From: Deinococcus metalli
GTDB lineage: Bacteria > Deinococcota > Deinococci > Deinococcales > Deinococcaceae
Direction of reading: 5' to 3'
Length of the DNA: 64,000 nucleotides
NCBI RefSeq assembly: GCF_014201805.1
Contig: NZ_JACHFK010000004.1
Location: 186,001 to 250,000 of the forward strand
Part shown: in pieces, positions 43,323-52,475 of the stretch
Layout of the letters: each line of letters starts with the position of its first letter
Numbering within the stretch: position 1 is the first letter of the stretch
Translations under genes and position numbers: made by a program
Notes under the pieces: model-generated
Told to the model about the DNA's origin: nothing
Databases searched by the model: none
What the model saw: the letters and a program-made list of their open reading frames with translations, nothing else

Positions 43323-43817
43323 TCAGTCCAGGGGCTGAAGGGTCAGTGTCACGGTATGCGTCAGCGCCTCTACCTGCCCGGCGCCCAGCTTCAGCACCGT
43401 CAGGTGACCGTCCTCCGTCACCGCCACCTGAAACGCCAGGGTGCCGCCCGTCGAGACGAACGGCAGGTGGCCGGACAGGCGGCTCCACTGCTCCGCCCCG
43501 ATACGGAGCGCGTCGAGCCCCGTCAGCAGCTCGTAGCCCAGATCCTCCGCGTCGCTCGCCGTGAGGGCCTTGCTGGCCGTGCGCTCCCACGACAGGCACA
43601 GGGTCTGTGTCTGAGAGTTCGCGTACTGCCCGCCGACGCTCACGACCTTCCACTCCACCTCCCCACCCTGCGTGGTCTCCAGGGCGGTCTTCAGTTCGAT
43701 CTCGACCTTCGACACCACGAGCGCGTTTCCCGCCCGGTTCTCCCGGCCAAAATCCTGCGCGACCGCGCCCTGCACGGCCGTCACGACGTCCAGCACAGAC
43801 ACCGCCCTGGTTGGCAT
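43323..43817 (-). CDS. Trypco2-like (trypsin-co-occurring domain) protein
   Basis: A 164-residue soluble protein. The N-terminal 60 residues (VSVLDVVTAVQGAVAQDFG, then VSKVEIELKTALETTQGGEVEWKVV) match the helix-plus-strand layout of trypco2 domains, which are encoded beside trypsin-like proteases in bacterial conflict systems. The rest has two beta-rich stretches and no recognised domain. GGAGGAG precedes ATG 43817. The nearest trypsin-like gene is 30 kb away, so the family call is tentative. Confidence 0.5.
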   Translation of the reverse strand: MPTRAVSVLDVVTAVQGAVAQDFGRENRAGNALVVSKVEIELKTALETTQGGEVEWKVVSVGGQYANSQTQTLCLSWERTASKALTASDAEDLGYELLTGLDALRIGAEQWSRLSGHLPFVSTGGTLAFQVAVTEDGHLTVLKLGAGQVEALTHTVTLTLQPLD

Positions 43818-43923
43818 CCCTCTCCTCCATCCGGGCCACCGGTCCTGCTTCGCCCAAATCCATGTACTGAACCTGCCGACGGCCACGCCGCCCCGGAGCT
43901 GAGGCTCAGGCCCATGCCGTGCC

Positions 43924-44094
43924 CTAGCGTGGGGGAACGGGCCAGCGTCCGGTGAGCATCAGGCCGCCGGCGACGCACATCAGGACCGCCGGGGCGAGGC
44001 CGACCACCAGGGCGCGCGGGTGCCACGCGGCGAAGAAGACGGTCATGGCAACAGCAACGGCAATCAGGACCCATCCCCAGCTTCTGAGGTTCAT
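43924..44094 (-). CDS. Small two-helix membrane protein
   Basis: A 56-residue frame (MNLRSWGWVLIAVAVAMTVF and on) with two hydrophobic segments (about 7-23 and 29-48) joined by a short basic WHPRA loop. A TATCGT box lies 5 nt before ATG 44094, so a leaderless transcript is plausible. The family is unknown; two-helix proteins of this size are common in Deinococcus. Codon use is consistent with coding. Confidence 0.5.
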   Translation of the reverse strand: MNLRSWGWVLIAVAVAMTVFFAAWHPRALVVGLAPAVLMCVAGGLMLTGRWPVPPR

Positions 44095-44157
44095 GGCCCA
44101 CGATAAGCCCAGTCAGCGGTCGGGAACATGGAATGCACGGTGACCCGTGATGACCGT

Positions 44158-46284
44158 TCAGGCCGTCACGTTCCCACGGGCGGCGCGGCCCTCGGCGGGC
44201 CGGGCGTCGCTGCGGCTCCACGCGGTGAGAAGGGCGACGACGTTCGCCGGGCTGTCCAGACGGTAGGGCGCGGCGGTGGAGCCGGGGCCGACCTTGATGG
44301 CCGTACCGCCGGCGGCGTTCACCGCGTGGAACGCCTCCTCGTCGGTGTCGTCGTCGCCGATGAAGACGGGATGGTGGCCGGGGTACGCCGCGATGAGGGA
44401 CGTCACGGCGCGGCCCTTGCCGAAGCCGGCGGGCCGGTACTCGCGCACGAGTTTGCCGGCGATCATCTCCCAGCCGGGCGGCAGGGACAGGGTTTCGAGG
44501 TGGTGCTGGACGTGCGCCTGCCGGTCGGCGGGAACATTGCGGTAGTGCACGGCGACGGTCCAGCGTTTGTCCTCGACGCGCACGCCGGGTTCGACCGGGA
44601 AGTGGCGGGCGAGGGTCTCGATCACGCCGCGCTGCGGGGCGTCGGGGGTGCGGCCCAGCCACTCCATGCCGTGCAGGCCGATCACAGGCAGGTCCGGCAG
44701 CGGCAGGTAGCCGTACACCTGAACGCTGCGGCGGCCGGTGACGATCACGGTGTGGTGGGCGGGATGGTGCAGCAGATGCGCGAGGGCCTCGTGCGCGCCG
44801 GGCTGCGGGTCGGCGTCGCGGGGGCGCGGGGCGATGGGTGCGAGGGTCCCGTCGTAGTCACACATGATCAGCAGGGGCCGGGAGCCGAGATCCAGCAGCG
44901 CGGCGGGCAGCAGGTCCGGACCGGCGAGGTCGTGCAGGAAGCGCTGCGTCCACGTCCGCAGGTCGCTGTCGCGCAGGTGGCGGCGCAGACCGTCCAGTCG
45001 GGCCTTTTTCTCCTCCAGTGGCATGCGCAGGGCGGCCAGGAGGCGTTCGGCGAGGCCGTCACGGTCATAGGGGTTGACCTCGATGGCGCCGGGCATCTCG
45101 CCGGCCGCGCCGGCAAAGCGCGAGAGCAGCAGCACGCCGTCGGCGCTGCTCGCCGCGAACTCCTTGGCAACGAGGTTCAGGCCGTCGCGCAGCGGAGTGA
45201 CCAGCATGGCGTCGGCCGCGCGATAGTGCGCGACGAGTTCCTCGCGGTCCAGGCCACGGAAGACGTAGTGGACGGGTGTCCAGCCGTCGCGGCTGAAGCG
45301 GCCGTTGATGCGGCCGACGCGGCCCTCGACCTGCTGGCGCAGCTGGAGGTACGCCTCGACGCGTTCGCGGCTGGGCACGGCGATCTGCACCAGCGACACC
45401 CGGCCGCGAGCGCGGGGGTGGGCGTCGAGAAAGGCCTCGAAGGCGTCCAGGCGCTCGGGGATGCCCTTGGTGTAGTCCAGGCGGTCCACGGCGAGCAGGA
45501 CCAGCGTGCGGAGGTTGTCGCGCAGGCGCCCGGCGCGTTCGGCGGTCTCGGGGGCGGCGGCGAGCGTCTCGAAGGCGCCCACGTCGATCCCGATGGGCCG
45601 CGCCTCGATCCGGACGGTGCGGCCGTCCACGGCGACAGTGCCTGGTCCGGTCTCGATGCCGAGGGTGCGCTCGCATGCGTCCTGGAAGTGGCGGGCGTAC
45701 GCCGCCGTGTGCATGCCGATCAGGTCCGCGCCGAGCAGGCCACTGAGCAGTTCCCGGTCCCACGGCAGGGTGCGGAACACGTCCTGCGCGGGCCACGGGA
45801 TATGCCAGAAAAAGCCGATGCGCGCGCCGGGCAGCGCAGCGCGCAGCAGGCCCGGCACCAGCGCGAGCTGGTAGTCGTGCACCCACAGCAGGTCGCCGGG
45901 GCGGTACGCGTCGATGGCCGCCTGCGCGAAGCGCGCGTTCACGGCGCGGTACGCGGCCCACTCGTCGGCGCGGAACTGCGCGCGTTCCACGAAGTAGTGG
46001 CTGACAGGCCACAGCGCGCCGTTCGAAAAGCCGTGGTAGTAGCGCTGCACCTCGTCGCCGCTGAGGGCGAGGCGCTGCACGCGGTAGCGCGGGGCCGCGG
46101 GCGGAAGGTCGGCATGGCCGAGTTCGGGGTGCTGTTCACCCCACGCGATCCACGTGCCGCCCTCGCGCTGCATCACGGGATCGAGGGCGCTGGTCAGGCC
46201 GCCGATGGACGGGGTCCAGGTGACGCGGCCGTCCTGAACGCTGGGCGCGTAGGGCTCTCGGTTCGACACGACGATGACGGCCAT
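44158..46284 (-). CDS. Bifunctional trehalose-6-phosphate synthase/phosphatase (OtsA-OtsB fusion)
   Basis: A 708-residue cytosolic fusion. The GT20 synthase half (about 1-460) carries SNREPY, GGLTSALDPV, WVHDYQLALVP, GFFWHIPWPA, VDRLDYTKGIPERLDAF and PLRDGLNLVAKEFAAS, as needed to join UDP-glucose and glucose-6-phosphate. The HAD phosphatase half (about 470-690) carries CDYDGTLAPI, VTGRR, GLHGMEW, GKGRAV and IGDDDTDEEAF, removing the phosphate to release trehalose. Both active sites look complete. Trehalose protects against desiccation and osmotic stress. Confidence 0.95.
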   Translation of the reverse strand: MAVIVVSNREPYAPSVQDGRVTWTPSIGGLTSALDPVMQREGGTWIAWGEQHPELGHADLPPAAPRYRVQRLALSGDEVQRYYHGFSNGALWPVSHYFVERAQFRADEWAAYRAVNARFAQAAIDAYRPGDLLWVHDYQLALVPGLLRAALPGARIGFFWHIPWPAQDVFRTLPWDRELLSGLLGADLIGMHTAAYARHFQDACERTLGIETGPGTVAVDGRTVRIEARPIGIDVGAFETLAAAPETAERAGRLRDNLRTLVLLAVDRLDYTKGIPERLDAFEAFLDAHPRARGRVSLVQIAVPSRERVEAYLQLRQQVEGRVGRINGRFSRDGWTPVHYVFRGLDREELVAHYRAADAMLVTPLRDGLNLVAKEFAASSADGVLLLSRFAGAAGEMPGAIEVNPYDRDGLAERLLAALRMPLEEKKARLDGLRRHLRDSDLRTWTQRFLHDLAGPDLLPAALLDLGSRPLLIMCDYDGTLAPIAPRPRDADPQPGAHEALAHLLHHPAHHTVIVTGRRSVQVYGYLPLPDLPVIGLHGMEWLGRTPDAPQRGVIETLARHFPVEPGVRVEDKRWTVAVHYRNVPADRQAHVQHHLETLSLPPGWEMIAGKLVREYRPAGFGKGRAVTSLIAAYPGHHPVFIGDDDTDEEAFHAVNAAGGTAIKVGPGSTAAPYRLDSPANVVALLTAWSRSDARPAEGRAARGNVTA

Positions 46285-46590
46285 GGGTGAACGTCACCCT
46301 GCCAGGTGAGCGCATGAGGCAGTGCAGAGGCGCGTAAAGACGCGTGGTCGGTGTGTCCGCGCGCCGGCTGTCGGTGCCCAGCACACCGGCCATGCCCGGC
46401 TCCTGCCACCCCGTCCGTCACCTCCCCCGCCCTGGTCGTTGACGCGGCCCTGACCGGCCGGTGCTGTGCTGGTCGCCGCTCCACCCCACCGCCGCGCGGC
46501 CACGCCGTCGGCCCTGTTCGCACCCCCGGTCCGGAGCGCCCTGGCGCCATTCCGGCCTCCACCCCTTCCGTCATCCCACCGGAGTAGGCC
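46285..46590. other. Gene-free stretch upstream of trehalose gene
   Basis: Contains a perfect 6-bp inverted repeat GGGTGA-aCG-TCACCC at 46285-46299, immediately before the minus-strand trehalose start, which may regulate translation or serve as an operator. A TTGACG at 46439 has no convincing -10 partner. No gene. Confidence 0.4.
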
Positions 46591-46809
46591 ATGACCGAGA
46601 CCCTGCACGTCCGCTGGAAACCCGGGACGCTGGACACGCTCCTCGTCACCACGCCGCGCGGCGTGGTCGAGTGGACCGCGCGCGACTTCCGGCGCCGCTT
46701 CGGCCCCGCCGCCATCGCCGACCTGTACCTGCGCGGCCGCACCGCCGTGAGTTGTGAAGCCCTGCCGCACCAGTCCTTCGCCCAGCCGGTGGCCGGCCGG
46801 GTCGCGTGA
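46591..46809 (+). CDS. Small hypothetical protein
   Basis: A 72-residue soluble protein (MTETLHVRWKPGTLDTLLVT and on). It has short beta-like segments, then a helix with basic residues (TARDFRRRFGPAAIADLYLRG). CCGGAG precedes ATG 46591. Family unknown. It lies 79 bp before an MBL-fold gene on the same strand. Confidence 0.5.
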   Translation: MTETLHVRWKPGTLDTLLVTTPRGVVEWTARDFRRRFGPAAIADLYLRGRTAVSCEALPHQSFAQPVAGRVA

Positions 46810-46888
46810 GCGTCCGCTCCACGGCGCGGCGGGTGGCCTGGACAGGCGCGGTACGGCGGCGCGTCCTGCGGATCAGACTGCCGACCAC

Positions 46889-47803
46889 ATGACGAATCCG
46901 TGGATCGAGGAAACCCCCCTGTACCGGATTGACCCGGACGAGTTCACGGCCATTCTGCTGGGGACCGGCACGCCGCGCGCGTACCCCGGCGCGGCCAAGC
47001 CGGCCGTCGCGGTGGTCGTCGCCGGCCGCGTGCTGCTGTTCGACTGCGGCGCGGACACCGTGCGGCAGCTGATCGCGTCCGGCGTGATGCCCCAGCGTGT
47101 GTTGGACGTGTTCTTCACGCACCACCACTACGACCACAACGCCGGCTTCCCGGACCTGTTCATCAGCTCGTGGCGTACCCATGTGGGCGTCATCGCCGGC
47201 CGGGCCGTGCCGCTGCGGGTCTACGGGCCGCCCCGCACCCGCGACATCATCGGACGCTTCCACGCGGCGCTGGAGTACGACATCGGGCTGCGGGTGGCCT
47301 ACAACAAGTCGGACGTGGACGGCGCGCTGATGGAGGTCACGGAAAGCGGCCCCGGGCTGGTGCTCGACCAAGGCGGCCTGCGCGTGAGCGCCTTCGAGGT
47401 GGACCACCGCCCGGTGGAGCCGGCGGTCGGCTACCGCATCGAGTGGCGGGGCCGCGTGCTGGTGATCTCCGGCGACACCCGCCCGGTCCCGGCGACAGTC
47501 GAGGCGGCCCGCGGCGCCGACGTCCTGATCCACGACGCGTACAACGCCGCGTGGCTGGACGAGATCAGGGACCAGAACCCGGACCATGCCGTGCAGGTGA
47601 CCAATCCCGCCAAGTACCACACGACCACGCTGGACGCCGCGAGGATCGCCCAGGAAGCCGGCGTCCGTCACCTGGTGCTGACCCACCACATCCCGGTGCC
47701 GCGCCGCACGCCCCAGGCCGAGGCGGCCTACACCGCGGGCATGGCCGACCTGTACGGGGGCCGCGTGACCGTCGGGCGCGACCTGATGCGCATCGACGTC
47801 TGA
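46889..47803 (+). CDS. RNase Z-like/arylsulfatase-like metallo-beta-lactamase-fold hydrolase
   Basis: A 304-residue MBL-fold hydrolase. Zinc ligands are visible in FFTHHHYDHNAG (HxHxDH), VISGDTRP and VLTHHIPVP, with LGTGTPRAYPGAAKPAVAV at the start typical of the RNase Z/arylsulfatase/AtsA branch. Long enough for a single MBL domain but lacking the exosite arm of true RNase Z, so a small-molecule ester or sulfate substrate is more likely. ATG 46889. Confidence 0.85.
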   Translation: MTNPWIEETPLYRIDPDEFTAILLGTGTPRAYPGAAKPAVAVVVAGRVLLFDCGADTVRQLIASGVMPQRVLDVFFTHHHYDHNAGFPDLFISSWRTHVGVIAGRAVPLRVYGPPRTRDIIGRFHAALEYDIGLRVAYNKSDVDGALMEVTESGPGLVLDQGGLRVSAFEVDHRPVEPAVGYRIEWRGRVLVISGDTRPVPATVEAARGADVLIHDAYNAAWLDEIRDQNPDHAVQVTNPAKYHTTTLDAARIAQEAGVRHLVLTHHIPVPRRTPQAEAAYTAGMADLYGGRVTVGRDLMRIDV

Positions 47804-47819
47804 CGACACTCGCAGGCGC

Positions 47820-48512
47820 TCACCCGCGGCCTGGCCCAGCGCGCTCGCGGCGGCCGTGCTCGAGCTGCTGGCGCCAGCGCGCCGGGCCGGTGCGGACCGC
47901 CTTGACGTTCGACGTCACCGAGAGCAGCGTGTACAGCCCATCCACGCAGGTGGTGAGCACCCGCGCGACCTCGTCGTTCACCGGCTGCTGGTAGGCCGCC
48001 GGGTCCGCGGACAGCTGCCGCTGTTGCCGCTCCTGCGCGTCAGGAAACAGCCGTTCGGCCACAGCGTGCTCCATGTCGCGCCACGCGAACTCCGGCGCCC
48101 GGGGCCGCCGCTCGGCGCCGGGCCACACCAGCACGTCCCCGGCCCGGTAGCGCTCGAACGCGTCCAGCAGGCCGACCGCTTCCCGCAGCAGGGGGTCGCC
48201 GGCCAGGAAGCCGTGCAGGCGCTCGCCCTCGTCGGTGCGCAGCAGCCGCACCGGGCACACCCTCACCACTGCCTCCAGCAGCGTGAGGAGCGGCACGGTG
48301 CGGTCGGGCGGCCCCTCGCTGTGAGTCGAGAGGGCGGCCGCCAGCTGGAGCAGCTGCCGCAGGCCGCCGGCCAGGTCGAGCATGACCAGAAAGCGCGCGG
48401 TGTCGGTGTAGTGCGGGGCCCGCTGTCCGGCCAGGCCCCGCGCGAGGAGGGCGCCGGCCTTGTCGAGCTCCTGCTCCACGCTGAAGGCGAAGACGGGATC
48501 GTCGGTGGCCAT
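47820..48512 (-). CDS. Hypothetical soluble protein
   Basis: A 230-residue mostly helical protein (VEQELDKAGALLARGLAGQ at the start, many Leu/Ala-rich helices). No conserved catalytic motif and no transmembrane or signal segment. The C-terminal 20 residues are basic and low-complexity. Codon usage fits a real gene. I do not recognise the family. Convergent with the MBL gene. Confidence 0.55.
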   Translation of the reverse strand: MATDDPVFAFSVEQELDKAGALLARGLAGQRAPHYTDTARFLVMLDLAGGLRQLLQLAAALSTHSEGPPDRTVPLLTLLEAVVRVCPVRLLRTDEGERLHGFLAGDPLLREAVGLLDAFERYRAGDVLVWPGAERRPRAPEFAWRDMEHAVAERLFPDAQERQQRQLSADPAAYQQPVNDEVARVLTTCVDGLYTLLSVTSNVKAVRTGPARWRQQLEHGRRERAGPGRG

Positions 48513-48574
48513 GACCTACGGTATCCGAGTCGGGCGCCGCCTGCGTGGTGGGAACGTCCCCCTCCGTGCCGGCG

Positions 48575-50788
48575 TCAGGCCCGGGCGTCCCAGCCCGCGA
48601 GGATCTTGTCGAGGGTGATCGGGAAGTCGCGCACGCGCACGCCGCTGGCGTTGTACACGGCGTTGGCGACGGCCGCGCCCACCCCGCTGATCCCGAGTTC
48701 TCCCAGCCCCTTGGCGCGCAGCGGCGAGGACTGGTCGTCGAGTTCGTCGAGGAAGATCACCTCCAGGTCCGGGATATCCGCGTGCACGGGGACGTGGTAC
48801 TCGCCCAGGTCATGGTTCACGAACAGGCCCAGGTCGTGATCGACATGCAGCTCCTCCATGAGCGCCGAGCCGATACCCATGGTCATGCCGCCCAGGCACT
48901 GGCTGCGCGCAGTGACGGGATTCAGGATGCGTCCGGCGGCGACGACGCTCAGGGCGCGGCGCACGCGCACCTCGGCGGTATGAACGTTCACGCCGACCTC
49001 CACGAAGTGCGCGCCGAAGCCCGCCTGGACATAGCGCTCGGTGAGGTCGCCGTAGGTCATGCGCCCGGTGGCGCTCACCCCGTCGGCGCCGGCGAGGTCG
49101 CGCAGCTCGGTGCACTCGGCTCCCTGCCACACCTTGCCATTCCGGAACACGGCATTCGCGGGCACGTACCCCGCCTGCCGGGCCAGAACGCGCCGCAGTT
49201 CATCGCAGGCCGCGTACACCCCGGCCGACGCGCTGTTCGCGCCCCACGAGCCACCGGAGCCGGACGCCGGCGGGAATTCGGAGTCGCCGAGGCGCACGCG
49301 CACCTGCTCCAGCGTCAGGCCCAGCATCTCGGCGGCGACCTGCCCCAGGATGGTGTAGCTGCCGGTGCCGATGTCGGTCATCTGCGTCTCGACCGTCAGG
49401 GTGCCGCCGGGCTCGAGCCGCACGGCCGCGCCGGACGGCTTGACGAGGTTGGTACGGAACGCGGACGCGACGCCGTACCCGACAAACCACTCGCCGTCGC
49501 GCCGCTCACGTGGGGCGCGGGGCCGGTCCGCCCAACCGAACGCGCGGGCGCCGGTCCGCAACGCCTGCGCCAGCCGCCGCGACGAGAACGGGCGCTTGGG
49601 ACCCTGTTCGGGGTCGAACTGGATGTCGTTGAGCACCCGCAGTTCGACCGGGTCGAGGCCGAGTGCTTCGGCCAGCTCGTCCATCGCACCTTCCAGCGCG
49701 AGCATGCCCACCGCCTCGCCGGGGGCGCGCATGGACGCGCCGGGCGGCAGGTCCAGCTCGGTCTTGCGGGTGCGGATCAGGCGGTGCTCGCCGGCGTACA
49801 GGTACTTCGTCTGCTCGCACGCCGGTTCGGTGTCGCCGCCGGGCAGGTTCCCGGTCCAGGTGTCATGCCCGACAGCGTGGAGGGTTCCGTCGGTGTCCGC
49901 GCCCAGGCGGACGTGCTGGATGGTGGCGGCGCGGTGCGAGGTGTGGTTGAACATCAGCGGCCGGGGCAGGGCGGTCTTGACGGGGCGGCCCAGGATTCGC
50001 GCGGCGGCGGCCGACAGCACCGCGTCCGAGAAGAACAGCAGTTTGGTGCCGAAGCCCCCGCCGACAAAGGCGCTGACGACCCGCACGTCCTTCTGCGGCA
50101 CGCCCAGCGTGAGCGCCAGCCCGCGCCGGACCCAGTGCACCACCTGGTGCGCGGTGTGCACCGTGAGCTGGTCGCCGTCCCAGTGGGCCACCGTCGCGTG
50201 CGGCTCCATGGGCGCCTGCGACTGGTCCGGAGTGGTGAAGGTGAGGTCGACTGAGACGGCAGCGTCCCGGAACGCCCGCTCGAAGTCCCCGACGACACTG
50301 TCTGCGGCGTCCTCCGGCTCCTCGCCGGCGTCCAGCGTGTCGGCCAGCGTGAACTGGCCGGGCGTGACGTCGTACTCGACCTCGATGAGCGCGGCGGCGG
50401 CGCGGGCCTGCTCGAAGCTCTCCGCGACCACGAACGCGACCGCCTGGTGGTAGTGGCGCACGTCCGGCCCGGCGAGCTGCGGGGACGCCTCCTGCTGCTG
50501 CGGCACCGGGGTGTCGGACCCGCCCTGCGCGGGCATGGTCTCGTGCGTGAGGACCAGCAGCACGCCCGGCGCGGCCTCGGCGGCGGCCGTATCGATACGG
50601 GTGATGCGGCCGTGCGCCACGCCCGCCCCCACCACAGAGCCGTAGATGGGCGTGCCGGTCACGTCGTACTCGTAGGCGTACGTGGCCTGCCCGCTGACCT
50701 TCAGGGGGCCCTCGAGGCGCGTGTGCGGACGCGTGACGACGCGTTCCTGGTCGATGGGGTTGGGGGGCGAGGCCTGATCGAATTTCAT
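48575..50788 (-). CDS. paoC: Aldehyde/xanthine-oxidase-type molybdopterin subunit (PaoC-like)
   Basis: A 737-residue large subunit that binds molybdenum cofactor and oxidises the substrate. It begins with the Ald_Xan_dh_C region ([13 protein letters not shown]) and has [52 protein letters not shown] and the catalytic glutamate in [10 protein letters not shown]. Length and partners match the PaoABC-type aldehyde oxidase. No Tat signal is visible on this subunit or on the small subunit, so the enzyme seems cytosolic. ATG 50788 overlaps the stop of the FAD subunit (ATGA). Confidence 0.9.
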   Translation of the reverse strand: MKFDQASPPNPIDQERVVTRPHTRLEGPLKVSGQATYAYEYDVTGTPIYGSVVGAGVAHGRITRIDTAAAEAAPGVLLVLTHETMPAQGGSDTPVPQQQEASPQLAGPDVRHYHQAVAFVVAESFEQARAAAALIEVEYDVTPGQFTLADTLDAGEEPEDAADSVVGDFERAFRDAAVSVDLTFTTPDQSQAPMEPHATVAHWDGDQLTVHTAHQVVHWVRRGLALTLGVPQKDVRVVSAFVGGGFGTKLLFFSDAVLSAAAARILGRPVKTALPRPLMFNHTSHRAATIQHVRLGADTDGTLHAVGHDTWTGNLPGGDTEPACEQTKYLYAGEHRLIRTRKTELDLPPGASMRAPGEAVGMLALEGAMDELAEALGLDPVELRVLNDIQFDPEQGPKRPFSSRRLAQALRTGARAFGWADRPRAPRERRDGEWFVGYGVASAFRTNLVKPSGAAVRLEPGGTLTVETQMTDIGTGSYTILGQVAAEMLGLTLEQVRVRLGDSEFPPASGSGGSWGANSASAGVYAACDELRRVLARQAGYVPANAVFRNGKVWQGAECTELRDLAGADGVSATGRMTYGDLTERYVQAGFGAHFVEVGVNVHTAEVRVRRALSVVAAGRILNPVTARSQCLGGMTMGIGSALMEELHVDHDLGLFVNHDLGEYHVPVHADIPDLEVIFLDELDDQSSPLRAKGLGELGISGVGAAVANAVYNASGVRVRDFPITLDKILAGWDARA

Positions 50789-51756
50789 GCCTGGTCCTCC
50801 GTGGTGGCCTGCTCGAATACGGCCGTGAGGGTGCGGCCTAGCAGCGGCAGCTTGAACGCGTTCTGGGCCGTGGGCCGGGCGCCGTCGAAGGCGCGGTCGA
50901 TGATGGCCCCGGCCCGCTCGGCCGGAGGTGCGGTCTGCGCCACCGTCTCGGCCGCCTCGACCCGCCACGGGCGCGGAGCGACGCCGCCGAACGCGAGCCG
51001 CACCGAATCACCGTCCACGATGGCCGCGACGGACACCAGCGCGAAGGCGTACGACGAGCGGTCGCGCACCTTGCGGTACAGCTGACGCCCGCCCACCGGG
51101 GGCGGCAGGGTCACGCCGGTGATCAGCTCGCCCGGGTCCAGGGTGGTCTCCACGTGCGGGGTGTCGCCGGGCAGACGGTAAAAGTCGTCCAGGGGCACGC
51201 TACGGGTATGGCCGTCGGGCCGCATGGTCTCCACGGCCGCGTCCAGCACGCGCAGCGCGACCGCCATGTCCGACGGGTGCTGCGCGATGCAGGCGTCCGA
51301 CGTGCCGATCACCGCCAGGGTGCGGCTGTAGCCGCGCAGGGCCGCGCAGCCGCTGCCGGGCTCGCGCTTGTTGCACGGCAGGTTGGGGTCGTAGAAGTAC
51401 GGGCAGCGCGCGCGTTGCAGCAGGTTCCCGCCGGTGGTGGCCTTGTTGCGGATCTGCCCGGACGCCCCGGCCACGATGGCGCGCGTCAGCACGCCGTACT
51501 CGGCCCGCACGCGCGGATGGCTGGCGAGGTCGGTGTTCGTGACCAGCGCTCCTATGCGCAGACCGCCGTCCGGGGTGTCCTGCACCTCGCGCAGCGGCAG
51601 GGCGCCGACGTCCACCAGATGCGAGGGCGTCTCGATCTCCAGCTTCATCAGGTCGAGCAGGTTGGTGCCGCCCCCGATGAACTTCGCGCCGTCCGCCTGC
51701 GCGGCGCGGGTGGCCGCCTGCGGGGTGGCGGCGCGCTCGTAGGTGAAGGCCCTCAC
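50785..51756 (-). CDS. paoB: FAD-binding subunit with [4Fe-4S] insertion (PaoB-like)
   Basis: A 323-residue FAD subunit. The FAD-binding loops are [17 protein letters not shown] and [22 protein letters not shown]. Cysteines in [23 protein letters not shown] are the insertion that binds an extra [4Fe-4S] cluster in PaoB, distinguishing it from ordinary CO-dehydrogenase-type FAD subunits. It passes electrons from the molybdenum centre to FAD. ATGA overlap on both sides. Confidence 0.9.
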   Translation of the reverse strand: MRAFTYERAATPQAATRAAQADGAKFIGGGTNLLDLMKLEIETPSHLVDVGALPLREVQDTPDGGLRIGALVTNTDLASHPRVRAEYGVLTRAIVAGASGQIRNKATTGGNLLQRARCPYFYDPNLPCNKREPGSGCAALRGYSRTLAVIGTSDACIAQHPSDMAVALRVLDAAVETMRPDGHTRSVPLDDFYRLPGDTPHVETTLDPGELITGVTLPPPVGGRQLYRKVRDRSSYAFALVSVAAIVDGDSVRLAFGGVAPRPWRVEAAETVAQTAPPAERAGAIIDRAFDGARPTAQNAFKLPLLGRTLTAVFEQATTEDQA

Positions 51757-52307
51757 GCGCGGTCCCCGGCGGCGTGGACCTCGGTCACGGCGGTGATGAT
51801 GTTGGGATACGCGGCGCAGCGGCAGATGTTCCCGCTCAGGCGTTCGCGCAGCTCATCGGGGCTGAAGGTCACGGCGTCCAGGTCGGCGGTGACGTGGCTG
51901 GGCACGCCGCGCTCCAGCTCGTCAAGCGCCCCGACCGCCGAGCACAGCTGCCCCGGCGTGCAGTAGCCGCACTGATAGCCGTCGTGCGCCACGAACGCGG
52001 CCTGGAGGGGATGCAGGGCGTCCGGCGTGCCGAGGCCCTCCACGGTGGTCACGTCCTGGCCGCCATGCATCACGGCCAGCGTCAGGCAGCTCAGGATGCG
52101 GGTGCCGTCCACCAGGACCGTGCACGCCCCGCACTGGCCGTGGTCGCAACCCTTCTTGGTGCCGGTCAGGTGGAGGTGCTCGCGCAGCGCATCCAGCAAC
52201 GTCACGCGCGGGTCGAGGGCAAGGGTCTGCGGCTCGCCGTTCACGGTCAGGGTCAGTGGCAGCAGGGCCGGGTCGGCGCCCCCGGAGGGCGGACGGGAAG
52301 GTGTCAT
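51753..52307 (-). CDS. paoA: [2Fe-2S] subunit (PaoA-like)
   Basis: A 184-residue iron-sulfur subunit with two [2Fe-2S] clusters. The plant-type ferredoxin cluster is in [18 protein letters not shown] with a fourth Cys in LSCLT. The second cluster is in QCGYCTPGQ and [11 protein letters not shown]. No twin-arginine signal precedes it, unlike E. coli PaoA. It is the first gene of the three-gene operon and lies below two inverted repeats at 52354-52446. Confidence 0.9.
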   Translation of the reverse strand: MTPSRPPSGGADPALLPLTLTVNGEPQTLALDPRVTLLDALREHLHLTGTKKGCDHGQCGACTVLVDGTRILSCLTLAVMHGGQDVTTVEGLGTPDALHPLQAAFVAHDGYQCGYCTPGQLCSAVGALDELERGVPSHVTADLDAVTFSPDELRERLSGNICRCAAYPNIITAVTEVHAAGDRA

Positions 52308-52353
52308 CGCAGCGTACGTTCCCGCATCCCGCGCGGCGGATCAGCCCGAAACG

Positions 52354-52369
52354 CTAAAGCCGGGTTTAG
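52354..52369. promoter_or_regulatory. Inverted repeat upstream of the pao-like operon
   Basis: CTAAA-gccggg-TTTAG is a 5-bp perfect inverted repeat about 50 bp upstream of the small-subunit start. It is AT-rich against the surroundings and could be an operator. I cannot align clear -35/-10 boxes around it. Confidence 0.35.
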
Positions 52370-52396
52370 TGATGCCCGGCGGCCGTGCCCCCATGG

Positions 52397-52446
52397 CAGT
52401 CCCCAGCGCCGCCGAAGGTGCGGACCTTTGGCGGCGCCGAGGACTG
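52397..52446. terminator. 50-bp hairpin with 23-bp arms
   Basis: Arms 52397-52419 and 52424-52446 pair at 20 of 23 positions (plus one G-U) around a GCGG loop. It follows the stop of the aminopeptidase gene by 30 bp on the minus strand and precedes the pao-like operon. No T-tract is present on either strand, so it may act as a factor-dependent terminator, an RNA-processing site or a small dispersed repeat. Confidence 0.6.
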
Positions 52447-52475
52447 CGAGGCAGGACGGTCCGGGCGGGCCGCTG

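Noticed and set aside
44128..46290. Long plus-strand frame of about 720 codons opposite the trehalose gene
   Set aside because: Antisense shadow of a complete OtsA-OtsB gene with composition typical of GC-rich antisense frames.
46439..46467. TTGACG as a possible promoter before the small gene at 46591
   Set aside because: The sequence at the right distance (TGCTGT) is a poor -10 box and no transcript start is implied.
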